DNA from: Bizionia sp. | Lineage (GTDB): Bacteria; Bacteroidota; Bacteroidia; Flavobacteriales; Flavobacteriaceae | NCBI GenBank assembly: GCA_020631395.1 | Contig: JAHDHI010000043.1 | Coordinates: forward strand, 1-41,436 | Reading direction: 5' to 3' | DNA: 41,436 nt | Part shown: positions 6,930 through 16,721 of the stretch, one piece after another | Position numbering within the stretch: position 1 is the stretch's first letter | Layout: each line of letters begins with the position of its first letter | Notes under the pieces: generated by a model | What the model was told of the DNA's origin: nothing | Databases searched by the model: none | Seen by the model: the letters and a program-made list of their open reading frames with translations, nothing else | Made by a program: the position numbers and the translations under genes

Positions 6930-8192
6930 TTAAAAATACTGTCCTATTCCAAAGACCAACCCCTTGGCAGAATCCCTTGTAACGCCAATGCCATAGTCTA
7001 TTCTAAAGATGGCATTGAAGATTTGCTTGTGTAGGAACCGGAGTCCAACCCCTGGATAGACGCGTATGTTTTGGGACTTGCCAAAGTCCCCCAAGTCTCC
7101 ACCTGGGTTTCTCCACGTACCGGCATCCACAAAGGCGTTGCCTTGCAGACAGAACCAACCCTTTTCGTATAGCGTATGCCTGTATTCCGTATTCAAGACC
7201 ATGGCTCCCGTACCACGATCTATGACATTGCCCACGCCTCTAATGTTTATGTTGTTGTCTACGGCAAAAGGAGCAAAAGGCGTATCGTTGTTCGTGGAAA
7301 AGCCTATGCGCATTCGATTGGCCCAATTCCCTTTGCTACCCACTCTTTCGTAGTAGAAAAAATCGTTCCTACCTATCAAGAATTCTGGCAAGGCATCGCT
7401 TGTGGACGTTACATATTGAAAGTTCAATGCGCTTTTGAAGCCTGACACGTATTGATAGTCGTAATCTAGATCATTGTACTCGTATATGAACTTGTACAAT
7501 AGTTTTTTCACATGCAATGTTTGGGGCACGTTCTCACTCGTTGCCCCGGATTTATATTCGTAATCTTCGGAAAAGTAATTTATTCCCGCTTCCAATCTAT
7601 TTTGGAAATCGATCTCATACAGCCCTAGAACCTCATACGAATTGTTTCTGTACTTGTAATCTGCCGTGTCATCGTTGAAAAAAACGGGTTCCTGCGTTGT
7701 CAAGTCCTGATGATTGATGGCTACCCCGAATTGCCTGTTGAACAAATAAGGTGCTCTGAAATTAATCCCATAACTACTGTAGATGTCCTTTTGGTAAAAT
7801 CCTCCAAAGGTCATGCTCCTTCCCAACAGGTTGAACTCATAGAGTCCCAACCTATAGGCAAATTCACCATCGTTTGACGTATATATGTTCGCCGAGGGAA
7901 TTATGGTAAAGTTCTCTTCGACATTGTAAAACACATTGTAAAGGTTATCATGTGAATGGAACACTTGATAATAGGCGTGTGCGACGGAAGGCAACCGCTT
8001 CAACCTCCTTATGTCCTTTTCGATTGCAGCCGAGTCCAAAATGCTACCTGCTCTCATGATGGCCATCTTTTTTATGAAGGCCGTTTTTATTTTTTTGTTT
8101 CCTTGAACTTTCAAGTCAAGAACGACCTTGTCCTGACCAAATGAATTAATTGCGAAAATTCCAAAAAGGAAAAAGATGAGGGTCTTTTTCAT
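6930..8192 (-). CDS. Omp85/BamA-like outer-membrane barrel with one POTRA-like domain
   Basis: An outer-membrane protein of the surface antigen (bacterial D15/Omp85) kind. The start at 8192 gives a normal signal peptide (MKKTLIFFLFGIFAINSFGQ); an upstream start at 8222 would put ten extra residues before it. Residues about 22-95 look like a single POTRA domain (VQGNKKIKTAFIKKM, then AIEKDIRRLKRLPSV), followed by a barrel of about 320 residues with many alternating aromatic strands. It ends in FGIGQYF, the terminal phenylalanine expected for insertion by the BAM complex. With one POTRA and 420 residues it is smaller than BamA or TamA, so a patatin-like or TpsB-type partner role is possible; none is next to it. 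Confidence 0.82.
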   Translation of the reverse strand: MKKTLIFFLFGIFAINSFGQDKVVLDLKVQGNKKIKTAFIKKMAIMRAGSILDSAAIEKDIRRLKRLPSVAHAYYQVFHSHDNLYNVFYNVEENFTIIPSANIYTSNDGEFAYRLGLYEFNLLGRSMTFGGFYQKDIYSSYGINFRAPYLFNRQFGVAINHQDLTTQEPVFFNDDTADYKYRNNSYEVLGLYEIDFQNRLEAGINYFSEDYEYKSGATSENVPQTLHVKKLLYKFIYEYNDLDYDYQYVSGFKSALNFQYVTSTSDALPEFLIGRNDFFYYERVGSKGNWANRMRIGFSTNNDTPFAPFAVDNNINIRGVGNVIDRGTGAMVLNTEYRHTLYEKGWFCLQGNAFVDAGTWRNPGGDLGDFGKSQNIRVYPGVGLRFLHKQIFNAIFRIDYGIGVTRDSAKGLVFGIGQYF

Positions 8193-8279
8193 ATACTCGT
8201 AATATTGTTTTAGATGCCGCATGGAACTTGTAAAATATACATTCTGACGTGTATGGAAATTCTCTTCATAGCTTGTTTT

Positions 8280-9011
8280 TCATTGTGCCATAAACGGTTT
8301 TCGTATGACTAGATTAACCCAATTGTCCAGACTTACATCCATTAGTGTAAAATTATATTCCAAATCATCTGTCAATTCGGGAGGAGTCCCTTCCGTGATG
8401 TTCAATACCACATTTGAGGTGTCGTAATACTGAAATTGATTCTCATGGGTGTAGGTTCCTGAAAGCAAATTGTTCTGGGTATTGGAAATTACTTGAAAAT
8501 AGATGGCATTGTCCCCCAAGGCATTGGCTTCCCAACTAAACTTGGGCATCAATGGCGTCTCATGATCAATGGTCACCGCATCGTTCCAAACGGTTGGTTT
8601 CGACAACTGCCTTGTACGAATCGGATTGGAAATCTTGATTTCACCATCCAACTCAAAGGTCACCACAATCCATTTTTCGATGGAAGGGCTACTGGTAAAG
8701 AACCTTAGATACCCATTGAAAAAAGGACTGCTGTTCAAATTCACCCTGGTATAATTTCCAAAATCGTCATTGGCAACCGTGGCATCTTCTGTTTCAAAGC
8801 ATTGTATGTTTGAAGCGCCTTCTTCTGGATAGAAAAAAGTTAAAATCGCATTCGTGCTTTCTTCTTTGGCAGCACAAGCAATGACTGCCCCCATTTCTGT
8901 CGTGCGATTGTTTGCATATTCCTCTAAGGTGTTGTAAACAAATGGGGCATCGTCAGATTTTGAGCATGATGCCACAAACAATAGAACGATTACAAATTTC
9001 ATCAAATTCAT
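8280..9011 (-). CDS. Predicted lipoprotein of unknown function
   Basis: I do not recognise this family. The start at 9011 gives MNLMKFVIVLLFVASC, a short signal with a lipobox ending in Cys followed by SKSDD, the pattern of exported Bacteroidota lipoproteins. The mature part (about 225 residues) is beta-rich with two cysteines (in VIACAAKEE and NIQCFETE) that may pair, and has no catalytic motif I can see. A start at 9002 is also possible; upstream codons from 9050 add a charged stretch unsuited to a signal. It stands between the Omp85-like barrel and the GH113-like lipoprotein, all on the same strand, with gaps of about 50-90 bases. Confidence 0.75.
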   Translation of the reverse strand: MNLMKFVIVLLFVASCSKSDDAPFVYNTLEEYANNRTTEMGAVIACAAKEESTNAILTFFYPEEGASNIQCFETEDATVANDDFGNYTRVNLNSSPFFNGYLRFFTSSPSIEKWIVVTFELDGEIKISNPIRTRQLSKPTVWNDAVTIDHETPLMPKFSWEANALGDNAIYFQVISNTQNNLLSGTYTHENQFQYYDTSNVVLNITEGTPPELTDDLEYNFTLMDVSLDNWVNLVIRKPFMAQ

Positions 9012-9097
9012 CTGTCTATATTTATTGTTTTTATCTGTCATCCGTAACATTCATATGATCGTTTCTCCATACATCTTTTTAGTTATGACTGTTTCAT

Positions 9098-10096
9098 TTA
9101 ATGTGAGGCATAATGTACTTCAATTACTTTTTCCACTGGTTTGTTTTGTGGCGTAAACCGAGAATTGTTTTCCCCTCCCGATTGTTCATGATCGTGAAAC
9201 CACTTCCAAACAAAACCGCCAGCAAACCACTCTTCCTTCCAAAACGCATCGAACAACGCTTTTGTTGTATTGGTCTGCGCTTCCATATTGACGGTGGTCA
9301 TGCTACGATCGGATTTCCAAGGCTCCTTTCCCGAATAATCGACGCTACGATACCCGAACTCCGTAAACAAAATGGGTTTTTGGTGTTTTTCGGACATTGC
9401 CTTTATCACTTCCTTGTGCATCTTCCAACCTTCCAAGCATTCCTCCACTGTAGGGGTCTTGCTGTTGCTAACGGGAAAGTAGGCATCTACCCCAATGAAA
9501 TCCAACTCTTTCCAAAAAGGCGTACGTTTGAACTCGTCCCAATTGGCAGCATAGGTCAGTTTTCCTTTGTATATGTTCTTTATTTCCAGAATGAGCTTGT
9601 TCCAATATCCCGGCCTATTGGCTATGAATTGTTCCAACTCGGTACCAATGCAAAAAACTTCAGCTTCAATTTCTTGAGCCAAAGCTGCATATTCGAGAAT
9701 GAACTTGGAATAGGCTGTTTCCAATCTGTTCCAATCGGCTTCCGTTTCCATCTCGATGTATCCTGTGAACTCCCCTCGCCAAACCCAAATTTGAGGTTTC
9801 AGCATTATTTTTATTCCTTTTTTTCTCAATGTCCTTGCATATTGCCTCGCACCAGCTTTTGTTTCTCCAAACCATTGCCTGTCCGTATTGAAGGCTATGT
9901 TTGGATTTTTCAAGTCCTTTATGAAACCGAAAGGCATGATAGCAGCATAGTTTGCATTGACAGCAACGACGGGATCAACGTGTTCACTGTTTACAGGAAT
10001 TCCAGAAGCGACGAAGCTAACCCCGTTTATTTTTGAGGTCTGTCCATTGCAGGACTGTATCAATAGGCATAAAATTAGGAGTTTAAGATGTTTCAT
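9098..10096 (-). CDS. GH113-like TIM-barrel glycoside hydrolase, lipoprotein
   Basis: A 332-residue glycosidase that looks like family GH113 (endo-beta-mannanase and relatives). It has a signal and lipobox ending LLIQSC, with Cys16 as the lipid site. The barrel shows VFCIGTELEQF, where E153 or E155 would be the acid/base, and PILFTEFGYRS, where E246 would be the nucleophile; GVDAYFPV and WKWFHDHE are further active-site strands. It should be anchored in the outer or inner membrane facing the periplasm or outside. Its neighbours on the opposite strand are three glycosyltransferases, so it may trim the glycan they make. The substrate is inference; mannan is known for the family. Confidence 0.85.
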   Translation of the reverse strand: MKHLKLLILCLLIQSCNGQTSKINGVSFVASGIPVNSEHVDPVVAVNANYAAIMPFGFIKDLKNPNIAFNTDRQWFGETKAGARQYARTLRKKGIKIMLKPQIWVWRGEFTGYIEMETEADWNRLETAYSKFILEYAALAQEIEAEVFCIGTELEQFIANRPGYWNKLILEIKNIYKGKLTYAANWDEFKRTPFWKELDFIGVDAYFPVSNSKTPTVEECLEGWKMHKEVIKAMSEKHQKPILFTEFGYRSVDYSGKEPWKSDRSMTTVNMEAQTNTTKALFDAFWKEEWFAGGFVWKWFHDHEQSGGENNSRFTPQNKPVEKVIEVHYASH

Positions 10097-10140
10097 TCTC
10101 TAAAGATTCGTTTTATTAAACTCCCAATTTACCATTTATG

Positions 10141-11073
10141 CTAAAATAAAGCTCTTAAACCCAAGCTAAAAGTTTGTCCCAAACCTTGAAAATTATTTCC
10201 CCTGACAATCTTGCCAAAGGAGGCTTCCAAATTCAATGCTTCCGTCAATTGGTATTTTCCACCCAAACCCAATTGCGTGTAATTTTGTGAGAAATCGTTT
10301 CCTAGATCTATTAAAAAGGCCTGCTGCACGTTTGTGAAAATGGTGGACTTGCTTGAAGGGAAATAGCTCAAGAATGCACTTACTGGCAAGAATAGACTGT
10401 TGTTTGCAAAGCGTTCTCCCACATTGGAATTGTTGAAATCGGCATCTGCTCCCTTTTCCCCGAAGTTGAAACCAAAGTCCGCCTCCGTGAATACTTGCCA
10501 ATCTCCACCTCCGAAAGTCTTGTCATAGAAAAATTTCGTCTCCCAAAATGTGCTTTTCTTGTCCAAGTATGCTGGATCGTTGAATTGACCGGGGAAAGCC
10601 TCATCCTTGAATATCGCGAAATAGACGGAACTCGTAAATGAGAAGTTGGGAATGCTTGCAAAAGGTTGCACCCTTATGGATGGTGCCACGGTGGTCAAAC
10701 CACTTCTGGAATCTGTTAGGTTGTTGTCGAAATCGAATACACTCAATGGGCTTTGCCCTCCATAGTTGTTGGATCTGATCTGAAAGATCAAACCTACGTT
10801 TATTCTTGAATTGTCACTTACTCCCGTATAGATCTCCGTCGTATTGGTAAAGAAATTTTGTCTTGCTATCTTTTGAGATTCGCTTTTTTCGTTTGTTGCT
10901 TCCGTTTGCGTATAAAGACTATTGAAGAACTTGATATCCCATTGCCCCTTGTTCAATAACTTGGAAGGTGTGAACTCCTGTACGTTACTCTTTACGGCTT
11001 CTTCTGTGTCTTCTTGTGCGAATCCCACAAAATTGGCAACTAGTGCTATGGCTAATACTACTATTTTTCTCAT
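10141..11073 (-). CDS. Outer-membrane beta-barrel protein
   Basis: A 310-residue protein with a signal peptide (MRKIVVLAIALVANFVGFAQ) and a body made of alternating hydrophobic and polar strands with many F, Y, N and S residues, ending in LRALF, the C-terminal phenylalanine of outer-membrane barrels. It has the look of the small transporter-like or MetA-like barrels of Bacteroidota, but I cannot name a family. It lies between the GH113-like gene and the DUF547 gene on the same strand, with about 45 and 100 bases of spacing. A role in passage of sugars or small molecules is only a guess. Confidence 0.75.
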   Translation of the reverse strand: MRKIVVLAIALVANFVGFAQEDTEEAVKSNVQEFTPSKLLNKGQWDIKFFNSLYTQTEATNEKSESQKIARQNFFTNTTEIYTGVSDNSRINVGLIFQIRSNNYGGQSPLSVFDFDNNLTDSRSGLTTVAPSIRVQPFASIPNFSFTSSVYFAIFKDEAFPGQFNDPAYLDKKSTFWETKFFYDKTFGGGDWQVFTEADFGFNFGEKGADADFNNSNVGERFANNSLFLPVSAFLSYFPSSKSTIFTNVQQAFLIDLGNDFSQNYTQLGLGGKYQLTEALNLEASFGKIVRGNNFQGLGQTFSLGLRALF

Positions 11074-11176
11074 AATTGTTGATTTTCATTTCCCTTTACA
11101 TTGGAAATTTCGTTTGTTGTGTTTGATTTCTATTTTTAAAGTGTTCTCTATGGGTATTCCTGCTTTTGCTGGACCT

Positions 11177-11893
11177 TTATTGTTTGTTTACGTTCCAATC
11201 GTATTCAAAGTATGTCAACTTGTACTTTGCGGGAATCTTCTCTTTCCTGTATTTGTTGATGAACTCTATTTCCGTCATGCCATTCATGGTAAAGTCTTCC
11301 TTATACCATTCCAGTATCTTGGAACCGTAAACTCTTTTTTTCTTGGCATTCACCTTAATGAAATAAGTACCATTGAGCGCCAATACAGCTTGCTTTTGCA
11401 ATTGTTCTTCCAGTGTATTTGGTAAATAGGCCTTGTTAATCAATGGAGGGCAACCAACTGCCCCGCATACCAAGACGAAGTGGAATCGGGCATCTTTGAA
11501 CTGGGCACGCAACAATTTATGTTCAATGTCGTTCAATGTGATTTTCTTTCCCGCCAAATCATGCTTTGTCTTGTCGAAAAAACCCTTGTCGTCCAAAGGT
11601 GATTTTGTTGGGTAATTATCCACAATGCCCTTTATTACGGACAAATTATAGGCATTGATCCAAAATGCTTGATAGTTTTTAGCGTCACTCTTCGTTACCG
11701 AAATACCTTCAGCAATCTTCAACACTTCATCCAAAGTCGCCCTATCTTTTTTAATGGAGGCATAAGCTACTCTCCCATTGGCCACATTTGCTTTGAAGAA
11801 TGCATCTGCTTTCGTGAAAAAAGAATTTAAGTCTTGAGCTTCTGTCGAGAGGCTCCCCATTAAGATTGCGAGTATGATTGTTATTTTCTTCAT
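11177..11893 (-). CDS. DUF547 family secreted protein
   Basis: A 238-residue DUF547 protein with a signal peptide (cleavage near STEAQ at residue 20). The family segments are NYQAFWINAYNLSVIKGIV, then LNDIEHKLLRAQFKDARFHFVLVCGAVGCPPL, with the typical Cys-x4-Cys (CGAVGC). The fold is thought to resemble a transglutaminase-like cysteine protein, and the function is not known. It is the first gene of a minus-strand block running to the Omp85-like gene and is divergent from the oxidoreductase operon across a gap of 203 bases. Confidence 0.88.
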   Translation of the reverse strand: MKKITIILAILMGSLSTEAQDLNSFFTKADAFFKANVANGRVAYASIKKDRATLDEVLKIAEGISVTKSDAKNYQAFWINAYNLSVIKGIVDNYPTKSPLDDKGFFDKTKHDLAGKKITLNDIEHKLLRAQFKDARFHFVLVCGAVGCPPLINKAYLPNTLEEQLQKQAVLALNGTYFIKVNAKKKRVYGSKILEWYKEDFTMNGMTEIEFINKYRKEKIPAKYKLTYFEYDWNVNKQ

Positions 11894-12096
11894 TTTTTTT
11901 CAATTTAAATGTACTTAACAGATGCCTAAGTCTTCATTATTTCGATAAACTTTCAAAAAAAACAAAAAAAAATCGCTGTCTTCGTCAAGTCTGAAACCTT
12001 ACACCTTTTATTAATTTATATCTATTCTAAATATAACCAATCCATTTAAGTTCTTACCTTTAGTTTCGACCAAACGCATCATAACCACAAAATATC

Positions 12097-13395
12097 ATGG
12101 AACACATTGTCATAATAGGAAACGGGATCTCTGGAGTTACTGTCGCTAGGCACATTAGAAAGTTATCCGATAAAAAAATCACAATCGTTTCTGCAGAAAC
12201 CGATTATTTCTTTTCACGAACTGCTCTCATGTACATATATATGGGACATATGAAGTTTGAACACACGCAACCGTATGAAAATTGGTTTTGGAAAAAGAAT
12301 AGAATTGAGCTTAAGAAAGGATATGTAAAAACCATTGAAACCGACTCCAAGACACTTCATTTCGCAGAGGGAGATGCTCTCAAATACGACAAGCTCATCA
12401 TTGCAACTGGAAGCAAACCAAACAAATTTGGTTGGCCAGGACAAGATTTGGATGGTGCACAAGGTCTATACAGCAAACAAGATTTAGATGCTTTGGAGCG
12501 CAATGCTCCCAATAACCAAGTATGCAAACGTGCAGTGATTGTTGGTGGTGGCTTAATTGGCATTGAATTGGCAGAAATGCTGAACTCTAGAAACATTCCC
12601 GTTACATTTTTGGTTAGAGAAGATAGTTTTTGGAATGCTGTCTTGCCAGAAGGAGAAAGTGCCATGATAAACAGACACATCAAGAACCACCACATAGATT
12701 TGAGACTGGGTGTAAACCTAAAAGAAATAAAGGCTGGTGACGATGGAAAGGTAAAATCCATCGTCATCGCCGAAACGGGAGAGGAGATAGATTGCAATGT
12801 CGTAGGTTTGACAGCTGGTGTTTCCCCAAACATTCTCTTCTTGAAGGATTCTGGAATAGAAACCAATCGTGGTGTTTTGGTAAACAGGTATCTAGAAACC
12901 AACATAAAAGACATTTTTGCCATTGGCGATTGTGCCGAACAGCGTGAAGCCATAGGACAACGAAGACCAATCGAAGCTGTCTGGTATACCGGTCGCATGA
13001 TGGGGGAAGCCTTGGCTCAAACCATTTGTGACAATCCAACCAAGTACAAGCCTGGACATTGGTTCAATTCCGCCAAATTCTTGGATATCGAATATCAAAC
13101 CTATGGATGGGTGTTTTCCCAACCTAGGGAGAACGAAGCCCATTTCCATTGGATGCACGAAGACGACACCAAATGCATCACCGTATGCTACGACACCAAA
13201 GACAAGACGTTCTTGGGAATAAACACCTTTGGAATTCGGATGCGTCACGAAGTGTTTGATCGTTGGTTGACCGAAAAACGAGACGTGGATTATGTCATAA
13301 ATCATTTGAACGAAGCCAACTTCGACCCGGAATTCTACAAGCATTTCGAAAGAGAGATCCTTGCAATCTACAACAACAAATTACAAATCGCCTAA
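12097..13395 (+). CDS. NAD(P)/FAD-dependent oxidoreductase
   Basis: A 432-residue flavoprotein of the pyridine nucleotide-disulphide reductase fold. The N terminus has the FAD dinucleotide motif GNGISG (residues 8-13), ATGSKP follows, a second dinucleotide motif GGGLIGIE binds NAD(P)H, and IFAIGDCAEQ binds the FAD ribityl chain. No redox-active CxxxxC pair is seen, so it resembles rubredoxin or nitrite-reductase type flavoproteins that pass electrons to iron-sulphur proteins. Its last 100 residues are an extension of unknown role. It is 12 bases upstream of the membrane polyferredoxin gene, its likely electron acceptor. Confidence 0.9.
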   Translation: MEHIVIIGNGISGVTVARHIRKLSDKKITIVSAETDYFFSRTALMYIYMGHMKFEHTQPYENWFWKKNRIELKKGYVKTIETDSKTLHFAEGDALKYDKLIIATGSKPNKFGWPGQDLDGAQGLYSKQDLDALERNAPNNQVCKRAVIVGGGLIGIELAEMLNSRNIPVTFLVREDSFWNAVLPEGESAMINRHIKNHHIDLRLGVNLKEIKAGDDGKVKSIVIAETGEEIDCNVVGLTAGVSPNILFLKDSGIETNRGVLVNRYLETNIKDIFAIGDCAEQREAIGQRRPIEAVWYTGRMMGEALAQTICDNPTKYKPGHWFNSAKFLDIEYQTYGWVFSQPRENEAHFHWMHEDDTKCITVCYDTKDKTFLGINTFGIRMRHEVFDRWLTEKRDVDYVINHLNEANFDPEFYKHFEREILAIYNNKLQIA

Positions 13396-13407
13396 TCCAA
13401 AAACAAG

Positions 13408-14997
13408 ATGAGCAACAAATTAAATCATAGCATGTCCTTAGCAAAACCAGACGCTTTTGGCATTTCAAGAAAACAAAAGATCGCATTGGCCATTGGCATT
13501 GTTGGGTTATTTATATTGGCATTGGCACTCTTCAACGTAGACTTTTCCAACAAGGCATTGTTCTTGACCTTGTCTTTGGGTCTGATCACGACAGGTACGG
13601 TCATCTATTCAAGAGATGCCTATCTCACGAAATTGGAAGGCATCAAAAACGATGGTGCATGGTTTAAATCCATATCCTCGCGAGGTGCTTGGGGCTGGAT
13701 CGTTGGTGTCGTACTCACCACATTTTACATCGTGTTGTATTTTTATCCAACGTTGTTGGGGCTAGGCAAGGATGGAGCTGCAAACACCGGTTTGATCTCC
13801 TTGTTCGATCCGCTTAGCAATTTATTGAGTGGGAGGCCTGCCAGCCAATGGTTTGTCTATGGAACATTGTATACCGTAGCCATATTTGCCTTTGGTTATA
13901 AGTTCATCCTAAAATATCGCCATAATCGCTATGAGCAAATTCGTACAATTTCGGTCATGTTCTTTCAATTGGCATTCGCCTTTTTAATTCCTGAATTTAT
14001 GTATAGGATGAATTCCAATTTGCCATACTATGACTTGAAAAGCGTATGGCCTCTCAATTATTATATTTTTGACGAATGGTCTGTAAAAGGGTTTCTATCC
14101 AATGGAAACATCGGGTTGGCATTAATCATATTCGGCATTGTCTCCATTTTCGTCATTACCCCCATTTTAACGTACAAGTATGGAAAGCGTTGGTATTGTT
14201 CTTGGGTTTGTGGTTGTGGTGGACTAGCCGAAACAGCTGGAGACTCCTTTAGACACTTATCATCAAAAAAGATGTCTGCATGGAAACTGGAACGTTGGTT
14301 AATACATGCCGTCCTTGTATTCTCCGTTGTCATGACCGTAGCGATGGTATATACGTATCTGGGTTACGACAGCAATGACTTCTGGTTGACGAAAGGTGTG
14401 TTCATCGGTTTGGTGATAGGATTCCTGACACTCGTCTTTGTTGTAATCATGTACTTTAAGCGTAGTGAGCTTGGCAAGGATGCCAAGTATGGTGCCATTG
14501 GATTCTTTGCGACAATTGCATTGCTTATGGGTATGCACTTTACCGGTACCACCGAAGAAGTCTTCTTCATAAAAGGATCGTCCCTTAGATCTGCATATGG
14601 ACTTTACATAGGTTCCATATTCTCCGGAGTGATCGGTACGGGTTTCTACCCCATTCTAGGAAGCAGGGCCTGGTGTCGTTTCGGATGCCCCATGGCTGCC
14701 ATCTTAGGGTTCCAACAACGCATGTTCTCAAAATTCAGAATTACCACAAATGGAGGACAATGCATCTCTTGTGGAAATTGTTCCAATAGTTGTGAAATGG
14801 GAATAGATGTTCGCGCGTACGCCCAAAAAGGAGAAAACATCGTGCGTTCCAGTTGTGTTGGTTGCGGTATTTGTAGCGCAGTTTGTCCTCGTGGTGTTCT
14901 TAAATTAGAAAACGGAAGTATGGAAGGCAGAATTAATCCGACAGAAGTATTGTTAGGAAACGATGTGGACTTAATGGAATTGGTGAATCAAAAATAG
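13408..14997 (+). CDS. Membrane 4Fe-4S protein (NapH/NosR/FixG-like)
   Basis: A 529-residue membrane electron carrier with about ten hydrophobic segments. Cysteine motifs seen are CSWVCGC from residue 264, AWCRFGCPMAA, and two 4Fe-4S ferredoxin motifs near the C terminus, CISCGNCSNSCEMG (from 452) and CVGCGICSAVCPRG (from about 483). This layout is that of NapH, NosR and FixG/CcoG relatives, which move electrons from the cytosolic side across or within the membrane. Together with the flavoprotein just upstream it forms a possible NAD(P)H-to-membrane electron path. The final acceptor is not encoded nearby. Confidence 0.9.
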   Translation: MSNKLNHSMSLAKPDAFGISRKQKIALAIGIVGLFILALALFNVDFSNKALFLTLSLGLITTGTVIYSRDAYLTKLEGIKNDGAWFKSISSRGAWGWIVGVVLTTFYIVLYFYPTLLGLGKDGAANTGLISLFDPLSNLLSGRPASQWFVYGTLYTVAIFAFGYKFILKYRHNRYEQIRTISVMFFQLAFAFLIPEFMYRMNSNLPYYDLKSVWPLNYYIFDEWSVKGFLSNGNIGLALIIFGIVSIFVITPILTYKYGKRWYCSWVCGCGGLAETAGDSFRHLSSKKMSAWKLERWLIHAVLVFSVVMTVAMVYTYLGYDSNDFWLTKGVFIGLVIGFLTLVFVVIMYFKRSELGKDAKYGAIGFFATIALLMGMHFTGTTEEVFFIKGSSLRSAYGLYIGSIFSGVIGTGFYPILGSRAWCRFGCPMAAILGFQQRMFSKFRITTNGGQCISCGNCSNSCEMGIDVRAYAQKGENIVRSSCVGCGICSAVCPRGVLKLENGSMEGRINPTEVLLGNDVDLMELVNQK

Positions 14998-15047
14998 TTT
15001 TCACGTAATAGTTGAAGATTCATTCCGTTTTCAAAAAAAGAACAAAG

Positions 15048-16028
15048 ATGAAACACCTTTTAATCTTAGTAACATTATTTGTAAGCTTCAGTGCATTTGC
15101 CCAGAAAGACTATGACAAAGTCTATTATGACAATGGTAAAGTAAAAGCTGAAGGTTGGATGGAAAACAACCTGAAAAAAGGATTTTGGACCTTTTATTTC
15201 TCCAATGGGAAAATAAAAAAACAAGGCGAATTCCACAATGACAAGGAAACCAATCATTGGCATTCCTATTACGACAATGGCAATTTAAAAGCCCAAGGAA
15301 AGTATGTGAATGGTCGGAAAAATGGCTTTTGGAAATATTTTAGCGAAAGCAACAAGCTAAAGAAAGAAGGACATTACAGCAATGGAACATTGTCCGATCA
15401 CTGGAGATTCTATTACGAGAATGGACAATTGAAAAAGGAAGGCAATTACCTGAACGGACAAACTTCCGCATATTGGAAGACATATCATCCCAATGGCAAA
15501 TTGGCTCAAGAAGGTGCTTTTGAGAACGGGGTTCATTCCGGCTATTGGAAATTCTATCTCGAAAATGGCCTATTGGAAAAAGAGGGCGCCTTTGTAAATG
15601 GAAAGCCTTCAAAATACTGGAAGACATATCATCGCAATGGCAAGTTGGCTCAAGAAGGTTTTTATGAAAATGGAAAAGAAGATGGCCATTGGAAGTTTTA
15701 TCACAAAAACGGCAAACTTCAAAAAAAGGGAGACTATGAAGGTGGTAAACTCACAAATTATTGGCAATTTTACCGCGAAAACGGAAACAAGGAAAGCGAA
15801 GGACATTTCGTGAATGGAAAAAAGTCCAATTGGTGGTTGTTTTATGATCCTTCCGAAAAGATAAATCATAAATGCCAATTGCAGAACAATCAAAAAAACG
15901 GTTATTGCCTTATGTATGAGAATGAGAAGTTGGTTTCGGCAGCAAAATATTCTGAAGGAAAGAAAATAAAACAATGGACCGACTTGGTTTCCTTCAAAAA
16001 AGAAAATAAACTTAGCGACCTCAAATAA
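15048..16028 (+). CDS. Secreted MORN/YwqK-type repeat protein
   Basis: A 326-residue exported protein made of about twelve units of 23-24 residues with the pattern WkFYyeNGkLkkEGxyxNGk. Such units are found in proteins often labelled YwqK-family antitoxin, a label not supported here by any toxin gene. The ATG at 15048 gives a clear signal peptide (MKHLLILVTLFVSFSAFAQ); a TTG at 15012 would add twelve charged residues ahead of it. Two repeat segments are almost identical in DNA, a sign of recent internal duplication. The stop codon touches the ATG of the next glycosyltransferase. It may be a periplasmic or surface beta-strand scaffold. Confidence 0.88.
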   Translation: MKHLLILVTLFVSFSAFAQKDYDKVYYDNGKVKAEGWMENNLKKGFWTFYFSNGKIKKQGEFHNDKETNHWHSYYDNGNLKAQGKYVNGRKNGFWKYFSESNKLKKEGHYSNGTLSDHWRFYYENGQLKKEGNYLNGQTSAYWKTYHPNGKLAQEGAFENGVHSGYWKFYLENGLLEKEGAFVNGKPSKYWKTYHRNGKLAQEGFYENGKEDGHWKFYHKNGKLQKKGDYEGGKLTNYWQFYRENGNKESEGHFVNGKKSNWWLFYDPSEKINHKCQLQNNQKNGYCLMYENEKLVSAAKYSEGKKIKQWTDLVSFKKENKLSDLK

Positions 16029-16721
16029 ATGACAAAAATAAAAGTCATCATTCCTGCCTTCAATGAGCAAGATTCCATAGCCAGCGTCATAAACGACATC
16101 CCTGAAATAGTTGAAGAGGTCATTGTCGTCAATAACAACTCTACGGACAAGACCCAAGAAAATGCACAAGATGCCGGCGCTACCGTATTGACGGAAACGA
16201 ACAAAGGATATGGCTATGCGTGTTTAAAGGGGATGCATTACATAGCACAACAACAGGACAAACCTGATGTCATTGTCTTTTTGGATGGGGATTATAGCGA
16301 TTACCCTGAAGAATTGACCAAACTTGTTGCTCCCATTACAAATGACAATATCGATTTTGTAATTGGTAGCCGAGTAAAACAGCTCCGAGAAGGAGGCTCC
16401 ATGACACCACAACAAGTCTTTGGGAATTGGCTCGCCACATTTTTAATGTCGTTGTTCTTTGGTGCGAAATATACGGATCTCGGTCCCTTTAGAGCCATCA
16501 AGTACGACAAGTTGTTGGCTTTGAACATGCAAGACAAGACTTATGGTTGGACGGTGGAGATGCAACTCAAGGCGTTGAGACAGAATTTGTCATATGTTGA
16601 AATGCCAGTAAGGTACAAGCAAAGAATTGGTGTTTCCAAAGTGTCTGGTACGGTAAAAGGTACTATATTTGCAGGATTTAAAATTTTAGGTTGGATATTT
16701 AAATACAGTTTTAAAAAGTGA
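16029..16721 (+). CDS. Glycosyltransferase family 2 (DPM1-like)
   Basis: A 230-residue GT-A glycosyltransferase. The N-terminal VIIPAFNEQDSI nucleotide-binding strand, the FLDGDYSDYPEEL metal-binding DxD motif (residues about 84-96) and the later TYGWTVEMQLKAL and RYKQRIGVSKVSG segments match dolichyl/polyprenyl-phosphate sugar synthases. It lacks membrane helices, so it probably acts on a lipid phosphate at the inner face of the membrane. It abuts the repeat protein and overlaps the next glycosyltransferase by 4 bases (GTGA). The lipid-linked sugar could feed the polytopic sugar transferase at the end of the operon. Confidence 0.93.
   Translation: MTKIKVIIPAFNEQDSIASVINDIPEIVEEVIVVNNNSTDKTQENAQDAGATVLTETNKGYGYACLKGMHYIAQQQDKPDVIVFLDGDYSDYPEELTKLVAPITNDNIDFVIGSRVKQLREGGSMTPQQVFGNWLATFLMSLFFGAKYTDLGPFRAIKYDKLLALNMQDKTYGWTVEMQLKALRQNLSYVEMPVRYKQRIGVSKVSGTVKGTIFAGFKILGWIFKYSFKK

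Noticed and set aside
15048-16028. Antitoxin of a toxin-antitoxin pair (common YwqK label)
   Set aside because: The protein has a signal peptide and about twelve repeats, and no small toxin gene is adjacent.
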